Part shown: one piece after another, positions 28,143 to 36,685 of the stretch
How positions within the stretch are numbered: the first letter of the stretch is position 1
Layout of the letters: each line of letters opens with the position of its first letter
Assembly: GCA_964540895.1 (NCBI GenBank)
Contig: CAZIOP010000001.1
Span: forward strand, 124,001-188,000
Direction: 5' to 3'
Source: Patescibacterium sp964540895
Lineage (GTDB): Bacteria > Patescibacteriota > Patescibacteriia > Patescibacteriales > Patescibacteriaceae
Length of the DNA stretch: 64,000 nt
The notes under the pieces: model-generated
The model's input: only the letters and a program-made list of their open reading frames with translations
Databases searched by the model: none
Told to the model about the DNA's origin: nothing
Made by a program: the position numbers and the translations under genes

Positions 28143-28219
28143 TTACTAAAGTTGTCTTTAGTTTTTGTTAACCTGTTGATAACTTTTTGAATATTTCTAA
28201 AAATAGATTACGTATAAAA

Positions 28220-28249
28220 AATAATTTCTCATTTAGAAATTATTTTTTT
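28220..28249 (+). terminator. AT-rich intrinsic terminator of valS
   Basis: AATAATTTCT / AGAAATTATT hairpin with a five-base loop and seven T. Confidence 0.6.
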
Positions 28250-28526
28250 GTTTTATTTTCATTAAAAATACTGCGTACCAGTGTATATGGAAAATAAAAA
28301 TATTATTTTACCTGGAAAATATTTTTTTGATTAGTGTAAAACAATAAAATTTATTTTAATATTAGGCAAAAAATAGCTCAGATATATTTTGTTTTGTTAC
28401 TTTGTACATATTATTAAGATATTAAAAAATATTTTATCAAAAATAATTATTTTATTTTTATTTTGTAGAAATTTTTTTAAAATAATTTATTGATGGATGT
28501 TTATTCGAAAAAAGTATTGCAATTTA
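28250..28526. other. Very AT-rich intergenic region
   Basis: About 280 bases almost entirely A and T, with runs of A and T and no credible gene on either strand. No ordered DnaA boxes or repeats are seen. It sits upstream of a Lys/Ala-rich DNA-binding-like peptide gene and may be bendable promoter-upstream DNA. Confidence 0.5.
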
Positions 28527-28555
28527 TTGTTTGGAGTGTAAATTCGTGGTATAAT
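28527..28555 (+). promoter_or_regulatory. Promoter of the basic peptide gene
   Basis: TTGTTT, 17-base spacer, TATAAT preceded by TGG (extended -10). The leader is about 60 bases. Confidence 0.65.
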
Positions 28556-28622
28556 TAAAAAAGAAATGAAAAAAAGAGGCGAGGTTACTCGCACCCACAT
28601 TTCTACGAAAGGGGGTGACACT

Positions 28623-28757
28623 ATGGCAACTAAAAGAAAGAAAGCCGCTAAGCGTCCAGCCCGAAAGGCTGCACCTAAGAAGCGTAAAGCTGCTCCAAAG
28701 AAAAAGGCTGCTGCAAAGCGTAAGCCTGCAAAGCGTAAAGCCGCTAAGCGCAAATAG
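28623..28757 (+). CDS. Lys/Ala/Arg-rich histone H1-like peptide
   Basis: 44 residues, nearly all Lys, Arg, Ala and Pro, in repeated KRKAAPKK / AKRKPAKRKAAKRK units like bacterial histone H1-like tails. The start is placed at 28623 because AAAGGGGGTGAC lies at correct distance; an upstream in-frame ATG at 28566 has no such site and adds non-repetitive residues. Likely binds DNA or RNA non-specifically (nucleoid-associated). A strong promoter and strong terminator suggest high expression. Confidence 0.75.
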   Translation: MATKRKKAAKRPARKAAPKKRKAAPKKKAAAKRKPAKRKAAKRK

Positions 28758-28773
28758 TTTTTAATTTGGAAAC

Positions 28774-28800
28774 AAAAAACCCTCTACTGGAGGGTTTTTT
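28774..28800. terminator. Bidirectional intrinsic terminator
   Basis: ACCCTC-TACTG-GAGGGT hairpin with A-run and T-run on the two sides. It serves the basic peptide gene (+) and nrdB (-). Confidence 0.88.
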
Positions 28801-28822
28801 GCGTTAGTTATAATTTCGTTAC

Positions 28823-29836
28823 TTATTCAGTTGGCAATGGTGTGTTTGGTGATTTTTGACTATGCGAACGAGCATCAACTTCGTAGCTGGTATTTTGAGT
28901 TTCAAAGAAATTAACTAATTCATAGACATCAGTGGCTGAAGTCATCCATTTGGCAGGATTATCAGCCTTAAAGTAAGGTTGAAAGCCAAGCTCTTCTAAA
29001 CGACGGTCAGCTACATATTGAACATATTGATTTACATAATCGGCATTTAAACCAAGAATGCCTTTAGGGAATAGGTCTCGATTATAGGCAGTTTCGAGGT
29101 TTACTCCTTCAATAATTATGTTTTGTATTTCTTGACTGAACTCAGCAGTAATTAAATCAGAGTTTTCTTCCAAGATATTAAGAATGAGGTTGATGCCGAA
29201 TTTTAAGTGTAAACTTTCATCACGGATAACCCAATCAATCATTGAACCAAAATTACGTAATTGATTACGTTGACGGAAGCTAAGAGCTACCATAAAGCCA
29301 CTATAAAACCAAATACCTTCCATTACAATGTTAAAGGCTACTAAGTTACGAATAAAATCTTTTTTACCTTCAGCTCCATCAATATTAAGATGTTCATCTG
29401 TCATGCGAGTCAAATATTTGGTGATATATGCTTCTTTATTACGCATGGATGGGACTTCCAGGTGGTAGTTAAAAATTTTCTCACGGTCAACTGGAAAAGT
29501 TTCTAGAACGTACTCAAAAGCTAAACAGTGATTAGCTTCTTCCCACATCTGTTTAGCTAAGTATAAGTGAGCTTCTGGGGCTTTTAAGTAAGGGTAAACA
29601 CCAAGTGCTAAGGAACGATTAACAATTAATTCAGCTGGGTTAAAAAAACTCATCAAAAATGTTACAGCATGACGTTCATCATCAGTCATTTTTTTCCAAT
29701 CTTCTAGGTCTTCACCTAAGGCAATTTCATGAGGAAACCAGGTATTGGCCACAGCTTGGTTATAGAGATCATAGGCCCAGCGATACTTAATAGGGTGGAG
29801 GACCATGTCCTCATTCATTGGTTTTCCAAGTAACAT
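28823..29836 (-). CDS. nrdB: Ribonucleotide reductase small subunit, class Ic-like
   Basis: 337 residues. The ferritin-like metal ligands can be placed at E69, E100 and H103 (EEANH), E173 (VMEGIWF) and E207/H210 (RDESLHLKF). Spacings equal those of known R2 proteins (31 residues E69-E100, 34 residues E173-E207). The residue four after H103, normally the radical Tyr, is F107, and the first ligand is Glu rather than Asp. Both features are those of Chlamydia-type class Ic (Mn/Fe) R2. The gene is 22 bases behind nrdA and co-transcribed. It generates the oxidant for deoxyribonucleotide synthesis. Confidence 0.9.
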   Translation of the reverse strand: MLLGKPMNEDMVLHPIKYRWAYDLYNQAVANTWFPHEIALGEDLEDWKKMTDDERHAVTFLMSFFNPAELIVNRSLALGVYPYLKAPEAHLYLAKQMWEEANHCLAFEYVLETFPVDREKIFNYHLEVPSMRNKEAYITKYLTRMTDEHLNIDGAEGKKDFIRNLVAFNIVMEGIWFYSGFMVALSFRQRNQLRNFGSMIDWVIRDESLHLKFGINLILNILEENSDLITAEFSQEIQNIIIEGVNLETAYNRDLFPKGILGLNADYVNQYVQYVADRRLEELGFQPYFKADNPAKWMTSATDVYELVNFFETQNTSYEVDARSHSQKSPNTPLPTE

Positions 29837-29858
29837 AAAGGTTAGTTAATAATTTAAA

Positions 29859-32543
29859 TTATTGGCAACTATCGCACATTAATCGTTCCATTGGATCAAT
29901 TGGGCAAGCTTTGCCTGCTTCCATAGTAATGTTTGTCTTTACAGAAGAAATAGGACTAGGTATATCAGATAGGGAAGAGATAGGCCTTGTTAGTGGACTA
30001 ATGGGCTCATTACTCTCTGCTACAGCAGCAAAACCAATACTTGAATTTGAATCTGAAGTTGGTGTTACATGAACAGGTTCAGGAGTAGGGATAGAAAAAG
30101 TAGCTGGGATTGGATTTTCAACTTTCATAGGAATTTCCAAAGAAACAGCTTCATTAGTACTGAGTTGATTAAATAAGACACCAAAACCACGCTTACCAAT
30201 TGAACTAGCTTTGTTAACCTTAACAGTACTTTGTTCAGCACTATGACGAGGTTTCATATGTAAGTAATAGGTGGTCTTTAAACCTTTTTCCCAGGCAGCA
30301 ATATAAACTTTCATAATTTCTTCAGTATCACGGGTTTCTAAATACATATTACGGCTCAGAGCTTGGTCTACCCATTTTTGAGCTCGAGCTGCTACTTCAA
30401 TAAAAGCATGAGGTGAAATAGAAAAAGATGTTTTATAGACTTCTTTAAGATGCTCAGGAATACCATCAATATTAGTTAAGTCACCATAGTTAGAGAGGAT
30501 TTCTGACTTACAACGTTCCCAAAGTCCCAGGCGTTTTAAATCTCTAACTAAATTGAAGTTAATTTCTAAGTATTTACCTGACAGTGTATTACGAGAAAAC
30601 ATTTGAGCAAACCGAGGGTCAATACCCGGAGAAGTGCCAGCTACCAAACCAATGTTAGCGGTTGGAGCAATAGCTAAGAGAGTAGCATTACGCATACCAT
30701 TCTTAACTTTTTCTCGTAATTTATTCCAATCAAGTTCCAAAGAATAGACATCTTGTTCAACTGTAATAGCTTCTTGGCGGTTCTCAGCTAAGTGTTTAAT
30801 AGTATCAACTGGTACATAACCTTTTGACCAGCCAGAACCGGCAAAATTAGCATAACTACCTTTTTCAGCTGCCAAATTAGCACTTTCATCAATGGCATGG
30901 TAGCTAATGAATTCAGAAATACGGTCAGCTAATTCAAAGGCTTCCTGACTGCCATATGGCAAACCTAGTTGTTCAATTGTGTCAGCAAAGCCCATATAGC
31001 CCATACCTAAGGCACGGTTATGGCTATCAAAGTTAGCCGCTTCAGGAATTGGTGGTTCATTAATATCTACTAAGTTATCAAGTTGGCGAATACCTAGACG
31101 AGCACTTTCAGCTAGTTTTTTCCAATCAATTCGACCTTCACGAACATGACGAGCTAGGTTAATTGAAAGTAAGTTACAAACAGCTACGTTATCACGATCT
31201 TCTGGTAAGGTAATTTCTGTGCACAGGTTAGAGCAATGAATAATACCAGTATTATTATTAAGAGCTCGGACATTAATAGTATCTTTCCAGGTTAACCAAG
31301 GGTGAGAGGTAGTTTGCAAAGAAACAATAATAGCTCGGAATTGTTCTTCAGCTCGCATCTTTTTAAAGTGTTTAATTTCACCTCGTTCAGCCATAGCGAT
31401 ATAGTTGGCATAATTGTTGCTAAATTCAGCACCGTAGCTCTCAATTAGTAGAGGTGTATCTTTAGGATCAAATAAATACCACCAATCTCTGGTTTTAACT
31501 CGTTTCATGAACTCATCAGAGATATAGACGGCAGTGTTAGCAGTTCGGGTTCGACGATATTCATCACCAGCGTTTTGTTTTAAATCAAGGAATTCTCCAA
31601 AATCAATATGCCAGTTTTCCATGTAAAAACACAAAGCACCCATTTTTTTACCAGCTCGAGAAATAGCCCGGATAGTAGAGTCAATAATATGTAAGAAGGG
31701 GATAGGGCCAGACGAAAACGTATTATTAGTAGCAATTGGTGAACCATTAGCACGAAGTTTAGTCACAGCCAAGCCAATTCCACCCGTCGCTTTTGATAAA
31801 CGCATGATATCAGAGACAGTTTTACCAATATTGGTAATATCGTCTTCCATATCTAATAAATAGCAGTTAGATAAACGAGGAGAGTTAGTGCCAGCTGCAA
31901 TATTTGTTGATCCACCTGGAATATATTCCAAAGAGGACATTTTAGCGTAAAAACGTAGAGCAATTTCAGTTGGGTTTTTTTCTGTTAAAGCTAAACCCAT
32001 AGCCACTCGCATCCAAAAATACTGAGGAGTTTCTATTAAATCATGATTACGATCTCGGATTAAATAACGTTTAGACATGGTGCCTAAGCCGGTATAGGTC
32101 AATAATTCATCTCGATCAATATCAAGAGCTTGGGCAAGCAAATCCAAATCAAAAAGTTCTTTCAGTTTTGGATCTAATAGCCCCTGTTCAACACCATTTT
32201 GAATATAATTAGTAAAACGGTGGCGATGAATTTCTCTAACTTCATCACTGGTTTCGTAATCCCCAAGAATTTTCTTATAAATAGTTTTTAAACGTAAGCG
32301 AACAGCTACTCGGTCAAATTCAATATCTTCTTGAATGTTTTGTACCGTAGTATTGATGATTGCCTGGTCAAGTTCAGTGGAAGTAATGCCATCATACAGC
32401 GTGAGCTGGGTTTCTGAGGCAATTTGGGTAATTTTGGCAATTGGATTAGTTAATCCATAGCAGGCTCGTTCAATAGCACGGTTAATCCGGTCAGCGTCAA
32501 ACGGCTCTTGACTGCCATCGCGCTTGGTGATAGTAAGGTTCAT
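29859..32543 (-). CDS. nrdA: Ribonucleoside-diphosphate reductase large subunit
   Basis: About 894 residues from ATG 32543. N-terminal ATP-cone (ITKRDGSQEPFDADRINRAI), active-site residues in SNCYLLDMED and SNLCTEITLPEDRDNVAVCNLLSINL (the C and E of NLCTE plus the partner Cys), the GTSPGIDPRF loop, the radical-transfer YY in TTYYLHMKPR, and a C-terminal CDSC pair for re-reduction. A low-complexity Pro/Ser/Thr linker of about 90 residues precedes that tail. An in-frame TTG at 32567 lies inside an NrdR-like box and is not the start. It is the first gene of the nrdAB operon. Confidence 0.95.
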   Translation of the reverse strand: MNLTITKRDGSQEPFDADRINRAIERACYGLTNPIAKITQIASETQLTLYDGITSTELDQAIINTTVQNIQEDIEFDRVAVRLRLKTIYKKILGDYETSDEVREIHRHRFTNYIQNGVEQGLLDPKLKELFDLDLLAQALDIDRDELLTYTGLGTMSKRYLIRDRNHDLIETPQYFWMRVAMGLALTEKNPTEIALRFYAKMSSLEYIPGGSTNIAAGTNSPRLSNCYLLDMEDDITNIGKTVSDIMRLSKATGGIGLAVTKLRANGSPIATNNTFSSGPIPFLHIIDSTIRAISRAGKKMGALCFYMENWHIDFGEFLDLKQNAGDEYRRTRTANTAVYISDEFMKRVKTRDWWYLFDPKDTPLLIESYGAEFSNNYANYIAMAERGEIKHFKKMRAEEQFRAIIVSLQTTSHPWLTWKDTINVRALNNNTGIIHCSNLCTEITLPEDRDNVAVCNLLSINLARHVREGRIDWKKLAESARLGIRQLDNLVDINEPPIPEAANFDSHNRALGMGYMGFADTIEQLGLPYGSQEAFELADRISEFISYHAIDESANLAAEKGSYANFAGSGWSKGYVPVDTIKHLAENRQEAITVEQDVYSLELDWNKLREKVKNGMRNATLLAIAPTANIGLVAGTSPGIDPRFAQMFSRNTLSGKYLEINFNLVRDLKRLGLWERCKSEILSNYGDLTNIDGIPEHLKEVYKTSFSISPHAFIEVAARAQKWVDQALSRNMYLETRDTEEIMKVYIAAWEKGLKTTYYLHMKPRHSAEQSTVKVNKASSIGKRGFGVLFNQLSTNEAVSLEIPMKVENPIPATFSIPTPEPVHVTPTSDSNSSIGFAAVAESNEPISPLTRPISSLSDIPSPISSVKTNITMEAGKACPIDPMERLMCDSCQ

Positions 32544-32561
32544 AAAATGGGGATTAGGCAA

Positions 32562-32577
32562 CAACAATATGTTGTGT
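32562..32577 (-). promoter_or_regulatory. NrdR-like box 1
   Basis: CAACAATATGTTGTGT (as read on the + strand) matches the NrdR consensus acaCwAtATaTwGtgt at about 13 of 16 positions, including the conserved core. It lies between the predicted nrdA transcription start and ATG. Confidence 0.65.
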
Positions 32578-32590
32578 TGCAGTGTTTTCT

Positions 32591-32619
32591 AGTATACTAT
32601 ATATGGTATAGGGGAACAA
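32591..32619 (-). promoter_or_regulatory. Promoter of nrdAB
   Basis: On the - strand: TTGTTC, 17-base spacer, TATACT. It is overlapped by the second NrdR-like box. Confidence 0.6.
32594..32609 (-). promoter_or_regulatory. NrdR-like box 2
   Basis: ATACTATATATGGTAT (+ strand reading) matches the NrdR consensus at about 13 of 16 positions. It is exactly 32 bp from box 1, the three-turn spacing of tandem NrdR boxes, and covers the -10/spacer region. Confidence 0.65.
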
Positions 32620-32789
32620 GTCAGGTAAATTTAGGCTGAGTTTAGAAAAAAAATCAAGTTATGCACAAGGTAGTTTCAGAAGGATCTGAGTAGACAATTT
32701 AAAGCTCAAAGTTTATACTTAATTTGACTGAAAAATCATCTGTTTAGACAAGTCTTGACAGAAATAGTTAATAAATTGCTAACAGAGAA

Positions 32790-34004
32790 ATGACATATAT
32801 GACCGAACGCCAAACATTAATTGAGGAATTCTTAACTAGGGGAGTAGAGCGGGTATATCCTAGTAAAGAAGCCCTAGAAAAAGCGTTGAGCGGAGATAAA
32901 AAATTAACTTTTTATGTAGGCTGTGATGCTTCTGCTCCTTCTTTGCATATTGGTAATGCTGTCCAGTTGGCCAAAGCCGCACAATTACAGACACTGGGGC
33001 ACACTATTATTTTTTTAATTGGTGATTTTACCGGGATGATTGGTGACCCTTCTGGCAAACAAGCTGCCCGTCAACAATTAGATAGAGCGGCGGTTAAAAA
33101 TAATGCCAAGGTGTATAAGAAGCAGGCCAGTGCCTGGCTATCGTTTAGCGGTCGTAATGCTGCCGTGGTAACGACTAACAGTCGTATCTATGACAAGATG
33201 TCAGTGGAAGCTTTTATTCGTTTAGCAGCCAATTTTACCGTTCAGCAAATGATTGTGCGAGACATGTTTCAGGAACGATTAAAAGAAGAAAAACCAATTT
33301 ATTTACATGAGTTTTTATACCCTTTGGTTCAGGGTTATGACAGTGTGGCGCTGGAAGTTGATGGCGAAATTGGGGGTAATGACCAGACGTTCAACATGCT
33401 AGCTGGTAGAGATCTAATGAAAGCGATTGAAGGCAAGGAAAAATTTGTTGTTACTAACAAGCTCTTGGTTGATACTGCTGGCAAAAAAATGGGTAAGACA
33501 GAGGGAAATGTTGTTAGTTTAGATGCTAGTCCAGAAGATATGTACGGTAAGGTGATGACTTGGCCAGATAGTATTTTAAGCATTGCTTTTGAAATATGTA
33601 CCAAACTTTCTTGGGAGGAAGTTAAGGAAATTCAAAAACGATTAGAAAATACCAGTTTAAATCCCCGTGATTTTAAGATGCGATTAGCTAGAGAAATTAC
33701 TAAAATTTACCATGGAGAGAAAAAAGCTGCCGCAGCTGAAATACATTTTGTTAAAACCTTTCAAAAAGGGGAGACTCCTGAGGAAATGCTGTCAGTCAAT
33801 GTAAAGGGTAGTACTCTTATGGAAGTATTAATTGAAACAAAACTCGCTTCTTCTAAGGGAGATGCTAGACGACTCATTGAACAAGGCGGTATTAAATTCG
33901 GAGGAGAGGTTATTAAAGATATTAATCAGAAAATAGTTTTTTCTAAAGAAGGAACCGTTATTCAAAAAGGAAAAAGAGAATTTAGGAGGGTTTTTAAGAG
34001 CTAA
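32790..34004 (+). CDS. tyrS: Tyrosine--tRNA ligase
   Basis: 404 residues. Class I HIGH-like HIGN within DASAPSLHIGNAVQL, tyrosine-site motifs (QGYDSVALEVDGEIGGNDQTFN), the KMSKS variant KKMGKTEGN and a C-terminal S4 domain (about 340-400). ATG 32790 or the second ATG at 32799 could start it; the latter has the TATATG context seen often here. About 170 bases of untranslated DNA lie between the nrdAB promoter and this gene, with no T-box core. argS follows 9 bases after the stop. Confidence 0.95.
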   Translation: MTYMTERQTLIEEFLTRGVERVYPSKEALEKALSGDKKLTFYVGCDASAPSLHIGNAVQLAKAAQLQTLGHTIIFLIGDFTGMIGDPSGKQAARQQLDRAAVKNNAKVYKKQASAWLSFSGRNAAVVTTNSRIYDKMSVEAFIRLAANFTVQQMIVRDMFQERLKEEKPIYLHEFLYPLVQGYDSVALEVDGEIGGNDQTFNMLAGRDLMKAIEGKEKFVVTNKLLVDTAGKKMGKTEGNVVSLDASPEDMYGKVMTWPDSILSIAFEICTKLSWEEVKEIQKRLENTSLNPRDFKMRLAREITKIYHGEKKAAAAEIHFVKTFQKGETPEEMLSVNVKGSTLMEVLIETKLASSKGDARRLIEQGGIKFGGEVIKDINQKIVFSKEGTVIQKGKREFRRVFKS

Positions 34005-34013
34005 TGATGGAAC

Positions 34014-35723
34014 ATGTATACTCTTGAAGTCATAAAAAAAGATTTAGCTGAGAAAGTTAATAAAAGTCTAGGTAAGAAGATTATTGTGTCTTCTTCTTTT
34101 GTTGTACCACCTGACCAATCTTTGGGTGATCTTTCTTTGCCTTGTTTTGCCATTGCTAAAGAAGTAAAACAAAGTCCAGTTGAAGTAGCACAAAAAATCA
34201 CTGATGCTTTAAAAAAGGAAAAATTAATAGAAAAAGTTTCAGTAGCTGGTCCTTACGTTAATATTTCTTTGGCATGGGGAATAGTTGGGAACATTATTAA
34301 AGAAATTAGCAAAGCTAAAAGTACATATGGCAATAATACAGTAGGTAAAAAGAAAAGAGTTATGCAGGAATATGCTAATGGTAATACTCATAAGGAGTAT
34401 CATGTTGGACACTTGCGAAATATTGCTTTTGGCGATGCAGTTAATAGATTATTAACTGCTAATGGTTATACTTCAATTCCAGTTTCCTATATTAATGATT
34501 TTGGAATTCATGTAGCGAAAACATTATGGCATTACTTAGATACTAAGCCCAAAGAACCAAAGGGTAATAAAGGCTATTTTTTGGGTCAGTTATATAGTGA
34601 AGCCACTAAAGCTATAGGAGATGATCCAAAAGTTAAGGCAGAGGTAGGAGTAGTAATGAAAGCTATTGAGAGTCGAAAAGGTGAGACTTATAAATTATGG
34701 AAGAAAACAAGACAATGGAGTCTTGATCAGATGAATGATATAAATAAAGAATTAGGTGTGAAATTCACTACTACTTTTTACGAAAGTGAGTATATTGAAG
34801 ATGGTTTAAAAATGGTAGAGGCCCTAAAGAAGAAAGGTATTTTAATAGCTAGTCAAGGAGCTATTATTGCTGATTTGGAAAATTATAATTTAGGTATTTT
34901 AGTGGTGATTAGATCAGATGGTACCGCCTTATATCCAGTAGCTGATTTTGCTTTAACAACCTACAAAGTAAAAAAGTACAAGTTAGATACATCGTTGTGG
35001 GTGGTTGATATTCGACAAGGTCAATATTTACACCAAATGTTTAAGGTATTGGAATTAGCTGGGTTGAAAGCTCATTTGGCACACTTGCCCTATGAATTTG
35101 TAAAGTTACCTTCAGGTATGATGTCTTCACGTACTGGTAATATTATTTCGTATGAAGATTTGAAAGCTGAAGCTTTGGAAAAGACATTCGAAGAAACTAA
35201 AAAACGCCACCTTGATTGGAGTGAAAAGAAAATTACCGAAGTATCTCGAGTTCTAGCTTTCGGAGCCTTGAAGTTTGAAATGGTTAAAGTCAGTGGTGAG
35301 AAAGTAATTACCTTTGACATGGAAACAGCTTTGCGTTTTGATGGTTATACTGCCGCCTACCTACAATATACATATGCTCGTATTAAGAGCATGGTGAGAA
35401 AAATTACACCGGTCGTGAAGAAAGTTAAAGCTGACTATTCTTTATTAATTGAGGAGCGTGAGAAAAAATTATCCCTGTTGTTGGCTCATTTTCCAGAAAT
35501 AGTAGCGGTAGCCGGAGAAACATATCAGCCTTCAGAAGTAGCCCGTTACTTGCATGAGCTTGGGCAACTATTTAATGATTTTTACCATAGTGTACCAATA
35601 TTAAATGATACTTCTTTAGCACCGCCACTTGCTAAAGCACGGTTAGAGTTAGCTGAAGTGACTTCCTTGGTAATTAAAAGAGGATTAGATTTGTTAGGGA
35701 TAGAAACTGTGGAGAAGATGTAA
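34014..35723 (+). CDS. argS: Arginine--tRNA ligase
   Basis: 569 residues. N-terminal Arg-tRNA additional domain, YANGNTHKEYHVGHLRN (HIGH region as HVGH), the KMSKS-like MMSSRTGN and an all-helical DALR anticodon domain at the C-terminus (YLQYTYARIKSM...). It forms a two-gene synthetase operon with tyrS and ends at an intrinsic terminator. Confidence 0.96.
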   Translation: MYTLEVIKKDLAEKVNKSLGKKIIVSSSFVVPPDQSLGDLSLPCFAIAKEVKQSPVEVAQKITDALKKEKLIEKVSVAGPYVNISLAWGIVGNIIKEISKAKSTYGNNTVGKKKRVMQEYANGNTHKEYHVGHLRNIAFGDAVNRLLTANGYTSIPVSYINDFGIHVAKTLWHYLDTKPKEPKGNKGYFLGQLYSEATKAIGDDPKVKAEVGVVMKAIESRKGETYKLWKKTRQWSLDQMNDINKELGVKFTTTFYESEYIEDGLKMVEALKKKGILIASQGAIIADLENYNLGILVVIRSDGTALYPVADFALTTYKVKKYKLDTSLWVVDIRQGQYLHQMFKVLELAGLKAHLAHLPYEFVKLPSGMMSSRTGNIISYEDLKAEALEKTFEETKKRHLDWSEKKITEVSRVLAFGALKFEMVKVSGEKVITFDMETALRFDGYTAAYLQYTYARIKSMVRKITPVVKKVKADYSLLIEEREKKLSLLLAHFPEIVAVAGETYQPSEVARYLHELGQLFNDFYHSVPILNDTSLAPPLAKARLELAEVTSLVIKRGLDLLGIETVEKM

Positions 35724-35747
35724 AACTTTAAAAAATATGAACAAAAT

Positions 35748-35774
35748 AACCCCTTGATCAGGGGTTTTATTTTT
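35748..35774 (+). terminator. Intrinsic terminator of tyrS-argS
   Basis: AACCCCT-TGATC-AGGGGTT hairpin followed by T-rich DNA. Confidence 0.82.
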
Positions 35775-35819
35775 GATAAAATATCAACACTCTCCGCTTA
35801 TTAATTTAAGAGGCGAGCT

Positions 35820-36164
35820 ATGGACTTCACAGAAAAAGATATGGAACTTCTCCTCCAAAATCTCAATAATAGTTTTACGAAAATAGAGCTGAATTTTCAA
35901 CGAATAGAAGAATGTTTCCAGCAAATGGATGAACGTTTTGATAGAATGGATAAACGATTTGATAAATTAGAAGAGAGAATGAGTGAAAGATTTGATAAAG
36001 TTGAGCAACGATTAGATTACCATACTACAAGATTTAATTATTTAGAAAAAAATCTTTCTGAAAAAGTTGATAAAAAAGATTTTAAGACATTGACTACTAT
36101 TTTAAAGGCCGGGAATGTTATTAATAGGCATGAGGCTGATCATTTTTTAATCCCTGTATCATAA
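35820..36164 (+). CDS. Coiled-coil hypothetical protein (114 aa)
   Basis: Heptad-rich from about residue 15 to 85, with repeated ERFDRMDKRFDKLEER-type units, so a long coiled coil that probably oligomerises. No membrane segment. The C-terminal 25 residues are not coiled. Its TAA overlaps the next ATG by one base, so it is translationally coupled to the Nudix-like gene. Function unknown. Confidence 0.7.
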   Translation: MDFTEKDMELLLQNLNNSFTKIELNFQRIEECFQQMDERFDRMDKRFDKLEERMSERFDKVEQRLDYHTTRFNYLEKNLSEKVDKKDFKTLTTILKAGNVINRHEADHFLIPVS

Positions 36165-36685
36165 TGAAAAATAAACCTTCCAAAGATATATATTTTGTGG
36201 CTGTTAAAGTTTTTTTAAGAAATATTAATGGTCAACTTTTTATTTTCAAAGACCGGTTTGGGGATTGGGATTTGCCTGGGGGTAGGTTATTATCGTCTGA
36301 ATTTAAAACGCCCTTATCTAAAGTTGTAGTTCGTAAAATTAAAGAAGAGCTGGGATCGGCTGTTAAAGGAGAATTAGAAGATTCTGGTTATAAGGTGTTA
36401 ATGAGACATGAACGGAATGAAATTTTAAGTAATGGTAAAAAAACTAAAAAAAGAATTTTTGCTATTGGCTATGAGGCCCTGTATCGAAAAGGGGAAATTA
36501 AGTTAGGAAAAAATCATCTTGAGAGCAAATGGGTCGATATAAAAACATTTAATCCTAAAGAATATTTTACAGGGGGTTGGCTCCAGGGAGTAGAAGAATT
36601 TATTCAATATAAGAATAAAACTATCGCAGAAAAGCTGGATGAGCTTAAAGCAAGAAAGCAGAGAAGAGTGATTAAGAAGTTTTAA
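36164..36685 (+). CDS. Nudix-fold hydrolase with degenerate Nudix box
   Basis: 173 residues. FKDRFGDWDLPGGRL leads into the box, where the expected REUxEExGU appears as RKIKEELGS: the Arg is kept but the following Glu is Lys, and the upstream spacing G-x5-E is kept as GRLLSSE. Two of the usual catalytic acidic residues remain (EE). It may hydrolyse a nucleoside diphosphate derivative or have lost part of its activity. Coupled to the coiled-coil gene upstream. Confidence 0.7.
   Translation: MKNKPSKDIYFVAVKVFLRNINGQLFIFKDRFGDWDLPGGRLLSSEFKTPLSKVVVRKIKEELGSAVKGELEDSGYKVLMRHERNEILSNGKKTKKRIFAIGYEALYRKGEIKLGKNHLESKWVDIKTFNPKEYFTGGWLQGVEEFIQYKNKTIAEKLDELKARKQRRVIKKF

Noticed and set aside
28143..28526. 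Replication origin in the AT-rich gap
   Set aside because: No cluster of DnaA boxes, no dnaA/dnaN nearby; only one weak TTATCAACA-like site.
28566..28622. Upstream ATG for the Lys/Ala-rich peptide
   Set aside because: No ribosome site there, while ATG 28623 has AAAGGGGGTGAC; the added residues do not match the repeat composition.
28487..28753. - strand frame opposite the basic peptide gene
   Set aside because: It is the antisense of Lys/Ala codons, giving a Leu/Arg/Phe-rich product with no start signals.
32544..32567. Upstream TTG start for nrdA adding eight residues
   Set aside because: It lies inside the NrdR-like box downstream of the predicted transcription start and the ATP-cone begins properly at ATG 32543.
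32620..32789. T-box or known riboswitch upstream of tyrS
   Set aside because: No T-box core or strong hairpin with T-run was found in the 170 bases.
36164..36685. MutT function for the Nudix-like protein
   Set aside because: The Nudix box is degenerate (RK instead of RE), so a specific activity is not supported.
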